64,000 nucleotides of DNA from Actinoallomurus liliacearum. GTDB taxonomy: Bacteria; Actinomycetota; Actinomycetes; Streptosporangiales; Streptosporangiaceae. Within the stretch, counting starts at the first letter, position 1; the number at the start of each line of letters is the position of its first letter. Below the pieces are notes generated by a model. It was not told the origin of the DNA and ran no database searches. It was given only the letters and a program-made list of their open reading frames with translations. Positions 16,033 to 24,770 of this stretch are shown here, piece after piece. The stretch is taken from NCBI RefSeq assembly GCF_039542035.1, contig NZ_BAABHJ010000027.1:310001-374000 (forward strand), written 5' to 3'. Both the position numbers and the translations under genes were made by a program.

Positions 16033-16387
16033 TGAGCACAGTCCTGAGTATCCGTTCGTCGTGCGCGTAGGAACGCGTGTCGGGAGGCCGCACGCTGATC
16101 AGGCCCCAGTATTGAAGATCGCCCAGCAGGACGCGGACGACGCCGAGCGGCAGCCCCACGTCGGCGGCGAGGTCGGCGACCGTCATCGGCCTCCGGCACA
16201 GGCCGAGGAGCCGCAGGTGCTCCGGGTCCAGCCACCGCCGGTCCGCCCTGGCCGGCGCCCGGCCCATGACGACCGCCAGCAGGTCGAGCGTCTCCCCGTA
16301 CGACCGGGTCCGGCCACGGCTCACCGCGTACGGCCGGACCACCGGGCCGGCCGCGTCGTCGAACCATCGGCGCTTGGACGCGGTCAC
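16013..16387 (-). CDS. DUF742 conservon protein (CvnC)
   Basis: A 124-residue DUF742 protein with the typical N-terminus WFDDAAGPVVRPYAVSRGRT and a winged-helix-like region (HLRLLGLCRRPMTVADLAAD; GVVRVLLGDLQYWGLISVRP). In studied conservons this protein mediates contacts between the sensor, Roadblock and GTPase components. Overlaps cvnD by 20 bases and is 6 bases after the Roadblock gene. Confidence 0.93.
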   Translation of the reverse strand: MTASKRRWFDDAAGPVVRPYAVSRGRTRSYGETLDLLAVVMGRAPARADRRWLDPEHLRLLGLCRRPMTVADLAADVGLPLGVVRVLLGDLQYWGLISVRPPDTRSYAHDERILRTVLNELYTL

Positions 16388-16393
16388 GGGGGA

Positions 16394-16819
16394 TCACGCT
16401 CCCCCCGGTGGTCCGTCCGGACTCGCGGCCGCCGAGCGCGCGGATGTGGCCAGATGGCGGCGGACCCGCTTGACCAGCCGCGCCATCTCGTACGCGATCA
16501 AGCCGATGTTCGCGTCGCCCTCGCTCACGACCGCCAGGCACGTGCCGTCGCCGGCCGCGACCACGAACATGAACGCCTTCTCCAGCTCGATCACCGTCTG
16601 GCGGATACCCCCGCCCTCGACGCGCTCGCTCACCGTCCGGGCCAGGCTGTACAGCCCGGCCGCCAGCGCGGCGAACCGTTCGGACTCCTCCGGGTCCATC
16701 CCCCGTGACGTCCCCATCGGCAGTCCGTCGCCGGTCAGGATCATCGCGTGGCGCACCCGGGCGACCCGCCCTACGAGATCGTCGAGCAACCAGTTCAGCT
16801 CACCGGTCGTATCCAGCAT
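16394..16819 (-). CDS. Roadblock/LC7-domain conservon protein (CvnB)
   Basis: A 141-residue Roadblock/LC7 protein (LNWLLDDLVGRVARVRHAMI, then LTGDGLPMGTSRGM, and FMFVVAAGDGTCLAVVSEGD). This fold commonly regulates small GTPases such as the MglB/MglA pair, so CvnB likely controls CvnD nucleotide state. ATG 16819 with GAGGGG upstream is chosen; an ATG at 16849 would overlap the kinase gene's 3' end. Second gene in the operon. Confidence 0.93.
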   Translation of the reverse strand: MLDTTGELNWLLDDLVGRVARVRHAMILTGDGLPMGTSRGMDPEESERFAALAAGLYSLARTVSERVEGGGIRQTVIELEKAFMFVVAAGDGTCLAVVSEGDANIGLIAYEMARLVKRVRRHLATSARSAAASPDGPPGGA

Positions 16820-16838
16820 CGGCCCCTCACCTTCGCGG

Positions 16839-19250
16839 CTACTCGTCAAGGTCCGGGGCCTGGCGGCCGCGCTGCCAACCCCGTTGAAGCGATGCCATGA
16901 GCGACCGGGTCTCCTCCGGCGGGCGTGTGGTCATCGATTGGTCGGCCGTGGATTCCGGCCCGGTCTGCTCCCTGCGGAGCTGCGGTGCGAGGTTCGCCTG
17001 GCGGACGCGCCTCGGCAGTTCGGGTGCGTCCTCGTCGGTCCAGCCCTCGTACGGCGCCTGGATGTCGTCGCCGGCCCAGCCGGAGCCGACCCAGTCCGGA
17101 GTGGGCCAGGGGGCGGCCTGGTCGTCCGACCACTGGGCCTCCTCCTCCCACTGGCCGCCGCCGACCGGGGCCGCGATCTCCAGCGGCGCGGTCAGGGACG
17201 GCGGAGGCGGGTCGGCGGGCGCCTCGACCTCGGCGACCGCACGCCAGGCCCGGTCGATGGGCGCCTCGACCTCGGCGACGGCACGCCAGGCCGGGTCGAT
17301 GGCGGGCTGTTCCGGCAACGCGTCGTCGTAGTCGAACGCCTGGTCGCCGGCCAGCAGATCCGGCGGAACCAGCACGACCGCCCGGACCCCGCCGTACGGC
17401 GAGGCGCCGAGGGTGACGCGTATCCCGTGCCGGGTGGCGAGCCGGCCGACGATGAACAGGCCGAGCTGGTCGCTGTCGAGCAGGTCGAACTCCGGGGGGT
17501 TCGCCAGCTTCTCGTTGGCCTCGGCGAGCTCCTCGTCGTTGAGGCCGATGCCGCGGTCCTCGACCTCGATCGCGTAGCCGTGGGCCACGAGCTCGCCGCG
17601 GACCTGCACCTGCGTGGTGGGCGGGGAGAAGGCCGTGGCGTTCTCGATCAGCTCGGCGAGCAGGTGCGTCGTGTCGGCGACGATGGAACCGTCGAGCGCC
17701 GTCGGAGTCGCGGACTCGACCACGACGCGGGTGTAGTCCTCCACCTCGGCGACCGCCGCGCGCAGGATGTCCTTGATGCCGACCGGGTTGTGCCAGCCGC
17801 GGGCGGGCGCGGCGCCCGACAGGATCGCCACGCCCTCGGCGTGGCGGCGCATGCGGGTGGTGAGATGGTCGAGCGCGAACAGGTCGTCGAGGACGTCCGG
17901 GTCGCGGGCCTGCTTCTCCATCGTCTCGAGCATCGCGAGCTGCCGGTGGAGCAACGACTGGTTGCGCCACGCGAGGTTGATGAAGACCTTGTTGATCCCC
18001 TTCCGCAGCCGCGCCTCGCCCACGGCGGCCTCGACGGCGGTCCGCTGCAGGGTGCCCAGGGCGTCCGCGACGCGGGAGACCTCCTTGCTGCCGCCGCCCT
18101 GCACCGGAGGGCTCTCGGCCTCGACGTCGACCTCCTCGCCGTCGCGCAGCCGCTTGATCACCCGCGGCAGGCGGACCTGGGCGAGGTCGAGGGCGGCCTG
18201 CTGCAGGACGGCCATCTCCCGCGCCAGCGTCCGGCCGAACAGGAGGGAGACGACGATCGACAGCGCCAGCGCGACGATCCCGATCCCCGCCGTGAGGGAG
18301 AGGAAGAGGATGGATCTGTGCTCGATCGGTTTCGTCTCGCTGGTCAGCGTCGTGCCGGCGTCGATGGTCGCCTGCGACCATGCGCTCATCAGCGGCTCGA
18401 TCGTCGCCTGCCAGGAGACGGACTGCGCCGGCAGCCGGGCGCCGGGCCGCGTCGCGATGATCGCGTCCTCCAGCGAGCGGAAGGCGTTGAAGCTCGGCGA
18501 GTCGACGATCTTGTCCCACGGAGTGCGCAGGGCGGGTCTCGCCCGCGAACGCGCCGCGTCGAAGAGATAGCGCTCGTTGTAGGCGCTCTGTGCGAACACG
18601 CCGTAGGCCTGAGCGCTGATCCGGTGGCTCCTGGTCGCCAGCGCCGCGGTCACCAGGGCGTCCTCACGCATCACGAACTCGCGCGCCGTGGCGGACTCGA
18701 CCAGCGCCGTGCCCTGCTGGTAGATCTCCGCGTCGTCGACGACGATCATCGTGCTGAACACCCGGATCACCGACTCGATCACGGTGCTGTAGTCACCGAT
18801 CGCGCCGAGGCCGTCCATGGACTGGGCGTCGACCCGGCCGCGCAGGGCGGTGAGCCCGTCGAGCTGCTGCCACAGGTCTTCGAGCCGCTGGCGCGTCGTC
18901 GGGTTGACGGAGCGCTGGACGTCGCCCGAGAGCGCCGACCTGCGGAACTCCGCCTGCGCGGTGTCCACGGCGGCCCGGCCGTCGGTCACCTCCTGCCGGT
19001 CCTGCCGGCCCTTGGTGTACAGCAGGACGGCCGACACCGCGCGCTCCCGCTGCAACGCCGCCTCGAGCTTCGCTCCCGGGATGGTGACCTTGTGGTACGC
19101 GGTCGACGCCTTGTACTTGCCGATCGCGTCGCGGGAGGCGAGGAAGGCGGCGAACGCCCAGACCCCGGCCAGGCAGATGATCGGGACGAGGCTCAGCACC
19201 AGCAGCCTGGTCCGTAGGGACCACCTGCCGGAACGCTTGGGAGAACGCAT
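16839..19250 (-). CDS. Conservon sensor histidine-kinase-like protein (CvnA)
   Basis: An 803-residue membrane sensor. A first helix (LLVLSLVPIICLAGVWAFAA), an extracytoplasmic nitrate-sensor-type region, and a second helix near residue 325 (LTAGIGIVALALSIVVSLLF) precede a HAMP-like region and a HATPase domain. The ATPase boxes are LAELIENATAFSPP (N), EDRGIGL (G1) and LGLFIVGRLA (G2). The C-terminal 170 residues are Trp-, Pro- and Asp-rich and low complexity. ATG 19250 has GAGG upstream; an ATG at 19277 is alternative. First gene of the conservon; ligand unknown. Confidence 0.92.
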   Translation of the reverse strand: MRSPKRSGRWSLRTRLLVLSLVPIICLAGVWAFAAFLASRDAIGKYKASTAYHKVTIPGAKLEAALQRERAVSAVLLYTKGRQDRQEVTDGRAAVDTAQAEFRRSALSGDVQRSVNPTTRQRLEDLWQQLDGLTALRGRVDAQSMDGLGAIGDYSTVIESVIRVFSTMIVVDDAEIYQQGTALVESATAREFVMREDALVTAALATRSHRISAQAYGVFAQSAYNERYLFDAARSRARPALRTPWDKIVDSPSFNAFRSLEDAIIATRPGARLPAQSVSWQATIEPLMSAWSQATIDAGTTLTSETKPIEHRSILFLSLTAGIGIVALALSIVVSLLFGRTLAREMAVLQQAALDLAQVRLPRVIKRLRDGEEVDVEAESPPVQGGGSKEVSRVADALGTLQRTAVEAAVGEARLRKGINKVFINLAWRNQSLLHRQLAMLETMEKQARDPDVLDDLFALDHLTTRMRRHAEGVAILSGAAPARGWHNPVGIKDILRAAVAEVEDYTRVVVESATPTALDGSIVADTTHLLAELIENATAFSPPTTQVQVRGELVAHGYAIEVEDRGIGLNDEELAEANEKLANPPEFDLLDSDQLGLFIVGRLATRHGIRVTLGASPYGGVRAVVLVPPDLLAGDQAFDYDDALPEQPAIDPAWRAVAEVEAPIDRAWRAVAEVEAPADPPPPSLTAPLEIAAPVGGGQWEEEAQWSDDQAAPWPTPDWVGSGWAGDDIQAPYEGWTDEDAPELPRRVRQANLAPQLRREQTGPESTADQSMTTRPPEETRSLMASLQRGWQRGRQAPDLDE

Positions 19251-19762
19251 TGATGGCCTCGCCGTCTCCGTCAACAATTTTGAAACATCAAGATCTTAGA
19301 GGGCTCAAATGGCACCACATGTGCCGCGCGGGTGGCAATAGCCCCCCTGGACCATACGGGTTTCTCTGCTTTGGGACACCACGCCACCCAGAAGAGCCGT
19401 GGCGAATTGTGGCTCGGCGGCAACCTTTGTCCGTTCTCAAGCGACTGGAAGGGCAGATCGCGTCCGCCGAGTCCGCCGCCCGGCTCCCGCCGTGAGCCGC
19501 CGGTCGCCCGTCGGCAGGCCGGCTCCGGCGGTGACCGCCGGCGGCGCCGCCTGGCCCGGCGGCCGCGTTCCGCCGCCCGCCCTTCCGCCCCGCCGGGGCG
19601 GGCGGCTTCACCGGGCATCGGCCGGATCACCGGACATGACGGCGCTCCGTGAGGGAGACTTCACGCAGCGGCAGGATCGGCCGGGTCCTCCCGGTCGGCA
19701 CCGTTTCCGTCGACGCCAACAGCCCGCGCCGCTCACGGGCGCGAGCCTGTCAGGAGACCGTC
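19251..19762. other. Divergent intergenic region between conservon and sortase-kinase operon
   Basis: About 510 bases with no gene that I can support. The first 190 bases are A/T-richer than the flanks (for example CAATTTTGAAACATCAAGATC) and must hold the conservon promoter; TAAGAT read on the minus strand is a candidate -10 without a convincing -35. The right part is GC-rich. The open frames there start well upstream of the DUF4397-sortase gene without a signal peptide and look spurious. Confidence 0.5.
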
Positions 19763-21169
19763 ATGACGCCCCGTCCCCCGTGGTCCACCGGCCGGAACCG
19801 CAGTATGCGCGGATCCGTCATCGTCGCCGTCACCGTCTTAGGCGTCGTGCTGCCGGGCGCCTCCTCCGCCCTGGCCGCGCCGGGCGACGGTTACCTCCGG
19901 CTCGCGCACCTGTCCCCCGACACTCCCGCCGTCGACGTCTACCTCTACGCCGCGGGGCGGAGCACGCCGCGCCTGGTGCTCAAGCACGTCGGCTACGGCG
20001 TGCTCTCGCCGTACCAGCGGCTCGGCGGCGGCGATTACACGGTCGCGATGCGCCCCGCCGACGCGGCCGCGACGAGCCCGCCGGTGCTGTCGGCCCACGT
20101 CCACGTACGCCCGCGCGCCGCCTACACCGTCGCGGGCCTCGGCCCGTACAAGGACCTCACGCTCAGGATCCTGGAGGACGCGCGCACCGCGCCGACCGGC
20201 CGCGTGGTGCTCCGCGTCATCCAGGCGTCGCTGCGGCGGCCGGTCGTGACCGTCACCGCCGACGGCCGCACGCTCGCCGGGGACCTGCGGTTCCCGGAGG
20301 TCACCTCCTACCGTTCGCTGCGGGCGGGGGCGACCACGGTCCGTGTCACGGACGGGTCCGGGGCGCCCGTGACGTCACGGGTGACGCTGCGCGCCGGTTC
20401 CGTGCACACGCTGTTCGTGCTCGACGGCACGTCGGGACCGCGCCTGCTCGACCTGCGCGAGGCCGCGGCGCCGCGCCGGACGCCGCGCGGCCCGGTCGAG
20501 GCGGGGCTCGGCGGGCTGGCCAGCCGGGTCGCCCCGCCGCCGTGGGTGGTCTCCGCCCGGCTGATCCCACTGTCCCCCGGACCGGCCGAGGGAGGCCGGG
20601 GGGACCGACCCGGCGCGTACGCCGGTGCCGACCGCCCGAGCAGGACCGGCCCGTACGCCGACGGCGAGCGCGGAGGCAGCCCCGGCACGTATGCCGACGG
20701 CGAGCGCGGAGGCAGGCCCGGCGCGTACGCCGAGCCGGTGATGCTGCGGATTCCCGAGATCGGCGTGCGATCGCCGCTGGACCGCCTGACGACGGACGGG
20801 CGCGGGCGGCTCCGCCCGCCGCGCGACCCCGCGCACGCCGGATGGTTCGCCGACGGCATCCGGCCCGGCGACACGGGACCGGCCGTGATCGCGGGGCACG
20901 TGGACTCCCGTACGGGTCCGGCCGTCTTCACCCGGCTGGCGACCCTGCGGCCGGGCGCCCGGATCCTGGTCACCGACGCGACCGGCCGCGTGGCGGCCTT
21001 CACCGTCGATCTCGTGCGGGCCTTCCCCAAGGAGGACTTCCCCACGGCGGACGTCTACGAGGCGACCCCCGACCCGCAGCTGCGCGTCATCACCTGCGGC
21101 GGCGCCTTCGACCCGGTGTCCGGGCACTACCTGCGCGACGTGGTCGTGTACGCGAGCCGCACCCGATGA
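19763..21169 (+). CDS. DUF4397 domain fused to a class E/F-type sortase
   Basis: A 468-residue exported protein. Signal peptide or N-terminal anchor (GSVIVAVTVLGVVLPGASSA), then a DUF4397 beta-domain (YLRLAHLSPDTPAVDVYLYA; about residues 45-245), a Gly/Pro/Tyr repeat linker (about 275-325), and a sortase domain. Sortase catalytic residues are visible: His in AGHVDSRTG, Cys in LRVITCGG, Arg in HYLRDVVVY. DUF4397 is a cell-surface domain often found alone next to sortases; here both are in one chain. ATG 19763 with CAGGAG is chosen. The stop overlaps the kinase ATG (ATGA). Confidence 0.88.
   Translation: MTPRPPWSTGRNRSMRGSVIVAVTVLGVVLPGASSALAAPGDGYLRLAHLSPDTPAVDVYLYAAGRSTPRLVLKHVGYGVLSPYQRLGGGDYTVAMRPADAAATSPPVLSAHVHVRPRAAYTVAGLGPYKDLTLRILEDARTAPTGRVVLRVIQASLRRPVVTVTADGRTLAGDLRFPEVTSYRSLRAGATTVRVTDGSGAPVTSRVTLRAGSVHTLFVLDGTSGPRLLDLREAAAPRRTPRGPVEAGLGGLASRVAPPPWVVSARLIPLSPGPAEGGRGDRPGAYAGADRPSRTGPYADGERGGSPGTYADGERGGRPGAYAEPVMLRIPEIGVRSPLDRLTTDGRGRLRPPRDPAHAGWFADGIRPGDTGPAVIAGHVDSRTGPAVFTRLATLRPGARILVTDATGRVAAFTVDLVRAFPKEDFPTADVYEATPDPQLRVITCGGAFDPVSGHYLRDVVVYASRTR
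20653..20724 (+). repeat. Two 36-bp tandem repeats in the sortase linker
   Basis: Two near-identical 36-base units (20653-20688, 20689-20724) encode YADGERGG followed by (S/R)PG, with degenerate copies on both sides (PGAYAG; RTGPYA; PGAYAE). They form the flexible linker between DUF4397 and the sortase domain. Confidence 0.75.
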
Positions 21170-23241
21170 GCCCTGATGACCCCCGGCCGTCCCCGCAGCG
21201 GCTGCGGCCGGAGGCCGCCCGGGGACGACGGACCGAAGGTCCCTATCCTCCGGGGCGGGCCGACGGTTATCGTCCTGCCATGCCGGATGGCCGAGGGCGG
21301 CTGATCGCCGGGCAGTACCGTCTCCTCGAGGAGATCGGCCGAGGCGGTTTCGCGGTGGTGTGGCGCGCCCGCGACGAACGCCTGCAGCGCGACGTCGCCG
21401 CCAAGCGCCTGTTCCTTCCCACGTACTCCACGGCCGAGCAGCGCACCGAACAGCGCCGGCGGACCCTCCAGGAGGCCCGCTCGGCGGCCCGGCTCGACCA
21501 TCCCGGCGTCGTCACCGTGCATGACGTCGTCGAGGACGGCGACGATCCGTGGATCATCATGGAGTACGTCCACGGGCGGTCTCTGAGTGAGCTGGTGCGC
21601 ACGTACGGCCCGCTGCCTCCGCAGCGCGTCGCCGACGTCGGCCTGCAGTTACTCGACGCCCTGCGCGCCGCGCACCTGGCCGGGGTGCTGCACCGCGACG
21701 TCAAGCCCGGCAACGTCCTGCTCGCGGGCCGGCGGGTCGTGCTCGGTGACTTCGGGCTCGCGACCGTGGAGGGCGACCCGGCCCTCACCCAGTCCGACGT
21801 CGTCATGGGCGCCCCCGCGTACCTCGCGCCCGAACGCGCCCGTGGCGAACCCGCCGTCGCGGCGTCCGACCTGTGGTCGCTCGGCGCCACGATGTTCTAC
21901 GCGGTCGAGGGCCGGCGGCCCTTCAACGGCGTGAACCCGAACGCCATGCTGCACGCGATCATCACCGAGGAGCCGGCTCCGGCGCCGCACGCCGGCCCGC
22001 TCGGCCCGGTCCTGGACGGGCTGCTCCGCAAGGACGTCGGTGAACGCCTCGGAGCCGGCACGACCGCCGCCCTCCTCGCCGCCGTCGCCGACCGGGCCCG
22101 GCCGTCCGGGCGGTCCGCGGGATCGGACGCCCACCGGCCCCGTTCCATGGCGGGGCCGGGAGCCGGGCGCGGGCGGCCGGCGGACGCGCCCGGCGACCTG
22201 ACCCGCCCGGGCCACGCCTCGCCCCGCGCACGGGTGTGGCACGGGCGCCACCGCACCATGCTCATCGCCGCTCCGGTCGCGGCCCTCGCGCTCGCCCTCG
22301 TGACCGTTCCGAACCACGACTACTACGCCGCGCGGCAGGCACAGAGGCGGCCCCGCCCGGCGACCACGGCTCCACGGCTCCTGGCCTCCATGCCCGCGGG
22401 CCCGAGTGAGATCTACACGGTGGCCTTCAGCCCGGACGGGCGCACTCTCGCCGCCGGTGGCGCGGACCACGCCGTACGGCTGTGGAACCTCGCCGACCGG
22501 CGGCTCACGACGACCCTCACCGGCCACGCGTACGACGTGTTCGCCGCGGCGTTCAGCCCGGACGGCCGGACCCTGGCGGCGGCGGGATACGACGGCAAGG
22601 TGCTGCTGTGGAGCGGCGACGGGCGTACCCGGATCGCGACGCTGGACACGCACGGCAACGGGGTCAGCGCCCTGTCCTTCAGTCCGGGCGGCGCGGTCCT
22701 CGCGAGCGCGGGGGACGAGGTGCGCCTGTGGAACGTCACGGACCACCGCGCCGTCGCCACGTTGCCGGCCCACGGCGAGAGCATGTTCACCGCCGTCTTC
22801 GCACCGCGCGGGACCACCCTGGCCACCGCGGGCACCTGGGCGATCCGGCTGTGGGACACCGCCCGGCCCGCCCGCTCCGTCATCGTGACCCGGCTGACCT
22901 CGCTGATCGTGGGCATGGCGTTCAGCCCGGACGGCCGGACCCTGGCGGCCGGCGGTTACGACGGTCGCGTGCGCCTGTGGGACGTCGCCACCCACCGGCT
23001 CGTGGCGGCCCTGCCCGACCTTCCCGGCCGTGTCAACGGCGTGACGTTCAGCCCGGACGGCCGGACCCTGGCCTGCGCCGGGGGCGACACCGTACTGCTG
23101 TGGGACGTCCCGGCGCGGCGGCCCGCCACCACGCTCTCGACGCGAACGGGCGTCGTCGACGCCGTCGCCTTCGCCCCCGACGGCAGGACCCTCGCCACGG
23201 CCGGCGACGACGCGACCGTCCGCCTCTGGAGCCTCGGCTGA
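21166..23241 (+). CDS. Ser/Thr protein kinase with C-terminal seven-repeat WD40 domain
   Basis: A 691-residue Hanks-type kinase. Kinase motifs: GRGGFAVVW (from about residue 57), catalytic HRDVKPGN (about 175), DFGLATVE and APERA. One membrane helix (IAAPVAALALALVTV, about 367-381) separates it from an external region with seven WD40 repeats, most with FSPDGRTLA(A)(A/G)G and (V/L)RLW(N/D). Seven repeats make one complete beta-propeller. ATG 21166 overlaps the sortase stop; ATG 21280, nearer the kinase domain, is an alternative start. The propeller faces the cell wall side, where the sortase also acts, so a shared surface pathway is likely. Confidence 0.9.
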   Translation: MSPDDPRPSPQRLRPEAARGRRTEGPYPPGRADGYRPAMPDGRGRLIAGQYRLLEEIGRGGFAVVWRARDERLQRDVAAKRLFLPTYSTAEQRTEQRRRTLQEARSAARLDHPGVVTVHDVVEDGDDPWIIMEYVHGRSLSELVRTYGPLPPQRVADVGLQLLDALRAAHLAGVLHRDVKPGNVLLAGRRVVLGDFGLATVEGDPALTQSDVVMGAPAYLAPERARGEPAVAASDLWSLGATMFYAVEGRRPFNGVNPNAMLHAIITEEPAPAPHAGPLGPVLDGLLRKDVGERLGAGTTAALLAAVADRARPSGRSAGSDAHRPRSMAGPGAGRGRPADAPGDLTRPGHASPRARVWHGRHRTMLIAAPVAALALALVTVPNHDYYAARQAQRRPRPATTAPRLLASMPAGPSEIYTVAFSPDGRTLAAGGADHAVRLWNLADRRLTTTLTGHAYDVFAAAFSPDGRTLAAAGYDGKVLLWSGDGRTRIATLDTHGNGVSALSFSPGGAVLASAGDEVRLWNVTDHRAVATLPAHGESMFTAVFAPRGTTLATAGTWAIRLWDTARPARSVIVTRLTSLIVGMAFSPDGRTLAAGGYDGRVRLWDVATHRLVAALPDLPGRVNGVTFSPDGRTLACAGGDTVLLWDVPARRPATTLSTRTGVVDAVAFAPDGRTLATAGDDATVRLWSLG

Positions 23242-23251
23242 GCAGTCGTGT

Positions 23252-23284
23252 CGCCCAGAGCCCGCGTACGGGCGGCTCTGGGCG
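23252..23284. terminator. Bidirectional hairpin between kinase and aldose epimerase genes
   Basis: Eleven-base arms CGCCCAGAGCC and GGCTCTGGGCG around an inner CCCG/CGGG stem, placed between two convergent genes. It can serve both strands. Confidence 0.7.
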
Positions 23285-23296
23285 GCACGGCCGGGG

Positions 23297-24454
23297 TCAG
23301 TGCGCGGACAAGGACCAGACGGTCGAGGTCCGGTAGGTCTGCCCGGGGCGCAGCACGGTGGACGGGAAGTCGGGGTGGTTCGGCGAGTCGGGGAAGTGCT
23401 GGGTCTCCAGCGCGAACCCGTCTCCCTGGCGGTACTGCCGGCCGCTCGTGCCGTACAGCGTGCCGTCGAGGAAGTTGCCCGAGTAGAACTGGATGCCGGG
23501 CTGGTCGGTGTAGATCTTCAGCACCCGGCCGCTCGTCGGCTCGCCGACCTCGGCGGCGAGCCGGAAGCCCGAGCCGTTCAGCACCCAGTTGTGGTCATAG
23601 CCCTGCCCGTAGGCGAGCTGCTGGAAGCCGTCCCGGATGCGCGCGCCGATCGGCGTGGCCTTGGTGAAGTCCATCGGCGTGCCGGCGACCGGCGCGAGCT
23701 GCCCGGTCGGGATGAGGGTGGAGTCGACGGGGGTGTAGCGGTCCGCGTTGAGGCGCAGCCGGTGGTCGTAGATGCCGCCGGACCCCTCCCCCGCGAGGTT
23801 GAAGTAGGAGTGGTTGGTCAGGTTGACGATCGTGGCCTTGTCCGTGGTGGCACGGTAGTCGAGGCGCAGGGATCCTCCGCTCAGCGTGTACGTCACGGAG
23901 GCCTTGAGGGTGCCGGGGTAGTTCATGTCCCCGTCCGGGCTGGTGTAGTCGAGCCGCACCCCGACCGCGTCCTTGGTCTTGACGGGGGTGGCGGTCCAGG
24001 CCTTCGTGTCGAAGCCCTTCGGACCGCCGTGCAGGGAGTTGCCGTTGTTGTTGAGCGGCAGGTGGTAGGTCGTGCCGTCGAGCGTGAAGGTGCCCTTGGC
24101 GATGCGGTTGCCGTACCGGCCGATCAGCGCGCCGAAGTACGGCCCCGGGTTGTTCTTGGCGACGTAGTCGTCCAGCTTGGGGAAGCCGAGCACCACGTTG
24201 GCGCGGTGTCCGTGCCGGTCGGGGGCGTCGAGCCGCTGGACGATGCCGCCGTACGTGATGATCTTGACGCTGATGGCGCTGCTGCTGAGGGTGTAGCGCC
24301 ACACCTTGGTGCCGTCGGACAGCGTGCCGAACAGGTCCTTGGAGATGGTCGGGCTCGGCGCTGCGGTGGCGTTCACCGCGGGCAGCATACCGGTCACCAG
24401 CGCTGCGAGCGCGGCGACGCCGATCAGGAGGGTCTTCTTGGGGCGGAGGGGCAC
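23297..24454 (-). CDS. Secreted aldose 1-epimerase (GalM family)
   Basis: A 385-residue exported mutarotase. The signal peptide is KTLLIGVAALAALVTGMLPA up to NATAA. The enzyme domain has GGIVQRLDAPDRHG, GRYGNRIAKGTFTLDG, the catalytic His region NLTNHSYFNLAGEG, and GFALETQHFPDSPNHPDFPS with the catalytic Glu. It interconverts sugar anomers outside the cell. The GTG start at 24454 follows AAGGAG at good spacing. A 16-base inverted repeat at 24592-24607 lies upstream. Not clearly linked to any neighbour. Confidence 0.92.
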   Translation of the reverse strand: MPLRPKKTLLIGVAALAALVTGMLPAVNATAAPSPTISKDLFGTLSDGTKVWRYTLSSSAISVKIITYGGIVQRLDAPDRHGHRANVVLGFPKLDDYVAKNNPGPYFGALIGRYGNRIAKGTFTLDGTTYHLPLNNNGNSLHGGPKGFDTKAWTATPVKTKDAVGVRLDYTSPDGDMNYPGTLKASVTYTLSGGSLRLDYRATTDKATIVNLTNHSYFNLAGEGSGGIYDHRLRLNADRYTPVDSTLIPTGQLAPVAGTPMDFTKATPIGARIRDGFQQLAYGQGYDHNWVLNGSGFRLAAEVGEPTSGRVLKIYTDQPGIQFYSGNFLDGTLYGTSGRQYRQGDGFALETQHFPDSPNHPDFPSTVLRPGQTYRTSTVWSLSAH

Positions 24455-24770
24455 GAAAGCTCCTTTCTGTGGCCGCGAACGGCCAGGATGCGCATCCGCC
24501 GCCCGCCCCCGATCAGGCGGTCTCCGATGTGCGCCATTGCCAGGAAGCCGCGAAGAGGCCGGTGGCCTGCCCGCTACAGACCGTCCACTCTGTTCGATAT
24601 TTCGAACGTTGTCCGAGGTCTGCGGGCAGACGCTAAATTCCCCCGCGAAAGCTGTCAAGGGACGTCATCGTCGACCTTTGTAAAAGGACTTCGCGCCCGA
24701 CAATCGACCGTTAGCGAAATATCACACCAAAAGCGCCTGGTGTCCGATATCGCGGATCCTCGCGCGGAAT
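24455..24770. other. Promoter region of the aldose epimerase gene
   Basis: About 315 bases without a gene. It holds the inverted repeat at 24592-24607 and a weak hairpin at 24724-24743 (ACACCA/TGGTGT) that could end the oxygenase operon. The 24650-24780 part is A/T-richer than the flanks. Confidence 0.5.
24592..24607. promoter_or_regulatory. Inverted repeat upstream of the aldose epimerase
   Basis: GTTCGATATTTCGAAC: 6-base arms GTTCGA/TCGAAC with a 4-base A/T spacer, about 140 bases before the epimerase GTG. Likely a repressor site; cognate regulator unknown. Confidence 0.4.

Noticed and set aside
16266..19217. A very long open frame (over 980 codons) on the plus strand opposite the conservon.
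   Set aside because: It is antisense to four clear conservon genes; high GC leaves the opposite frame open. Composition (His, Arg, Asp, Gly runs) is not protein-like.
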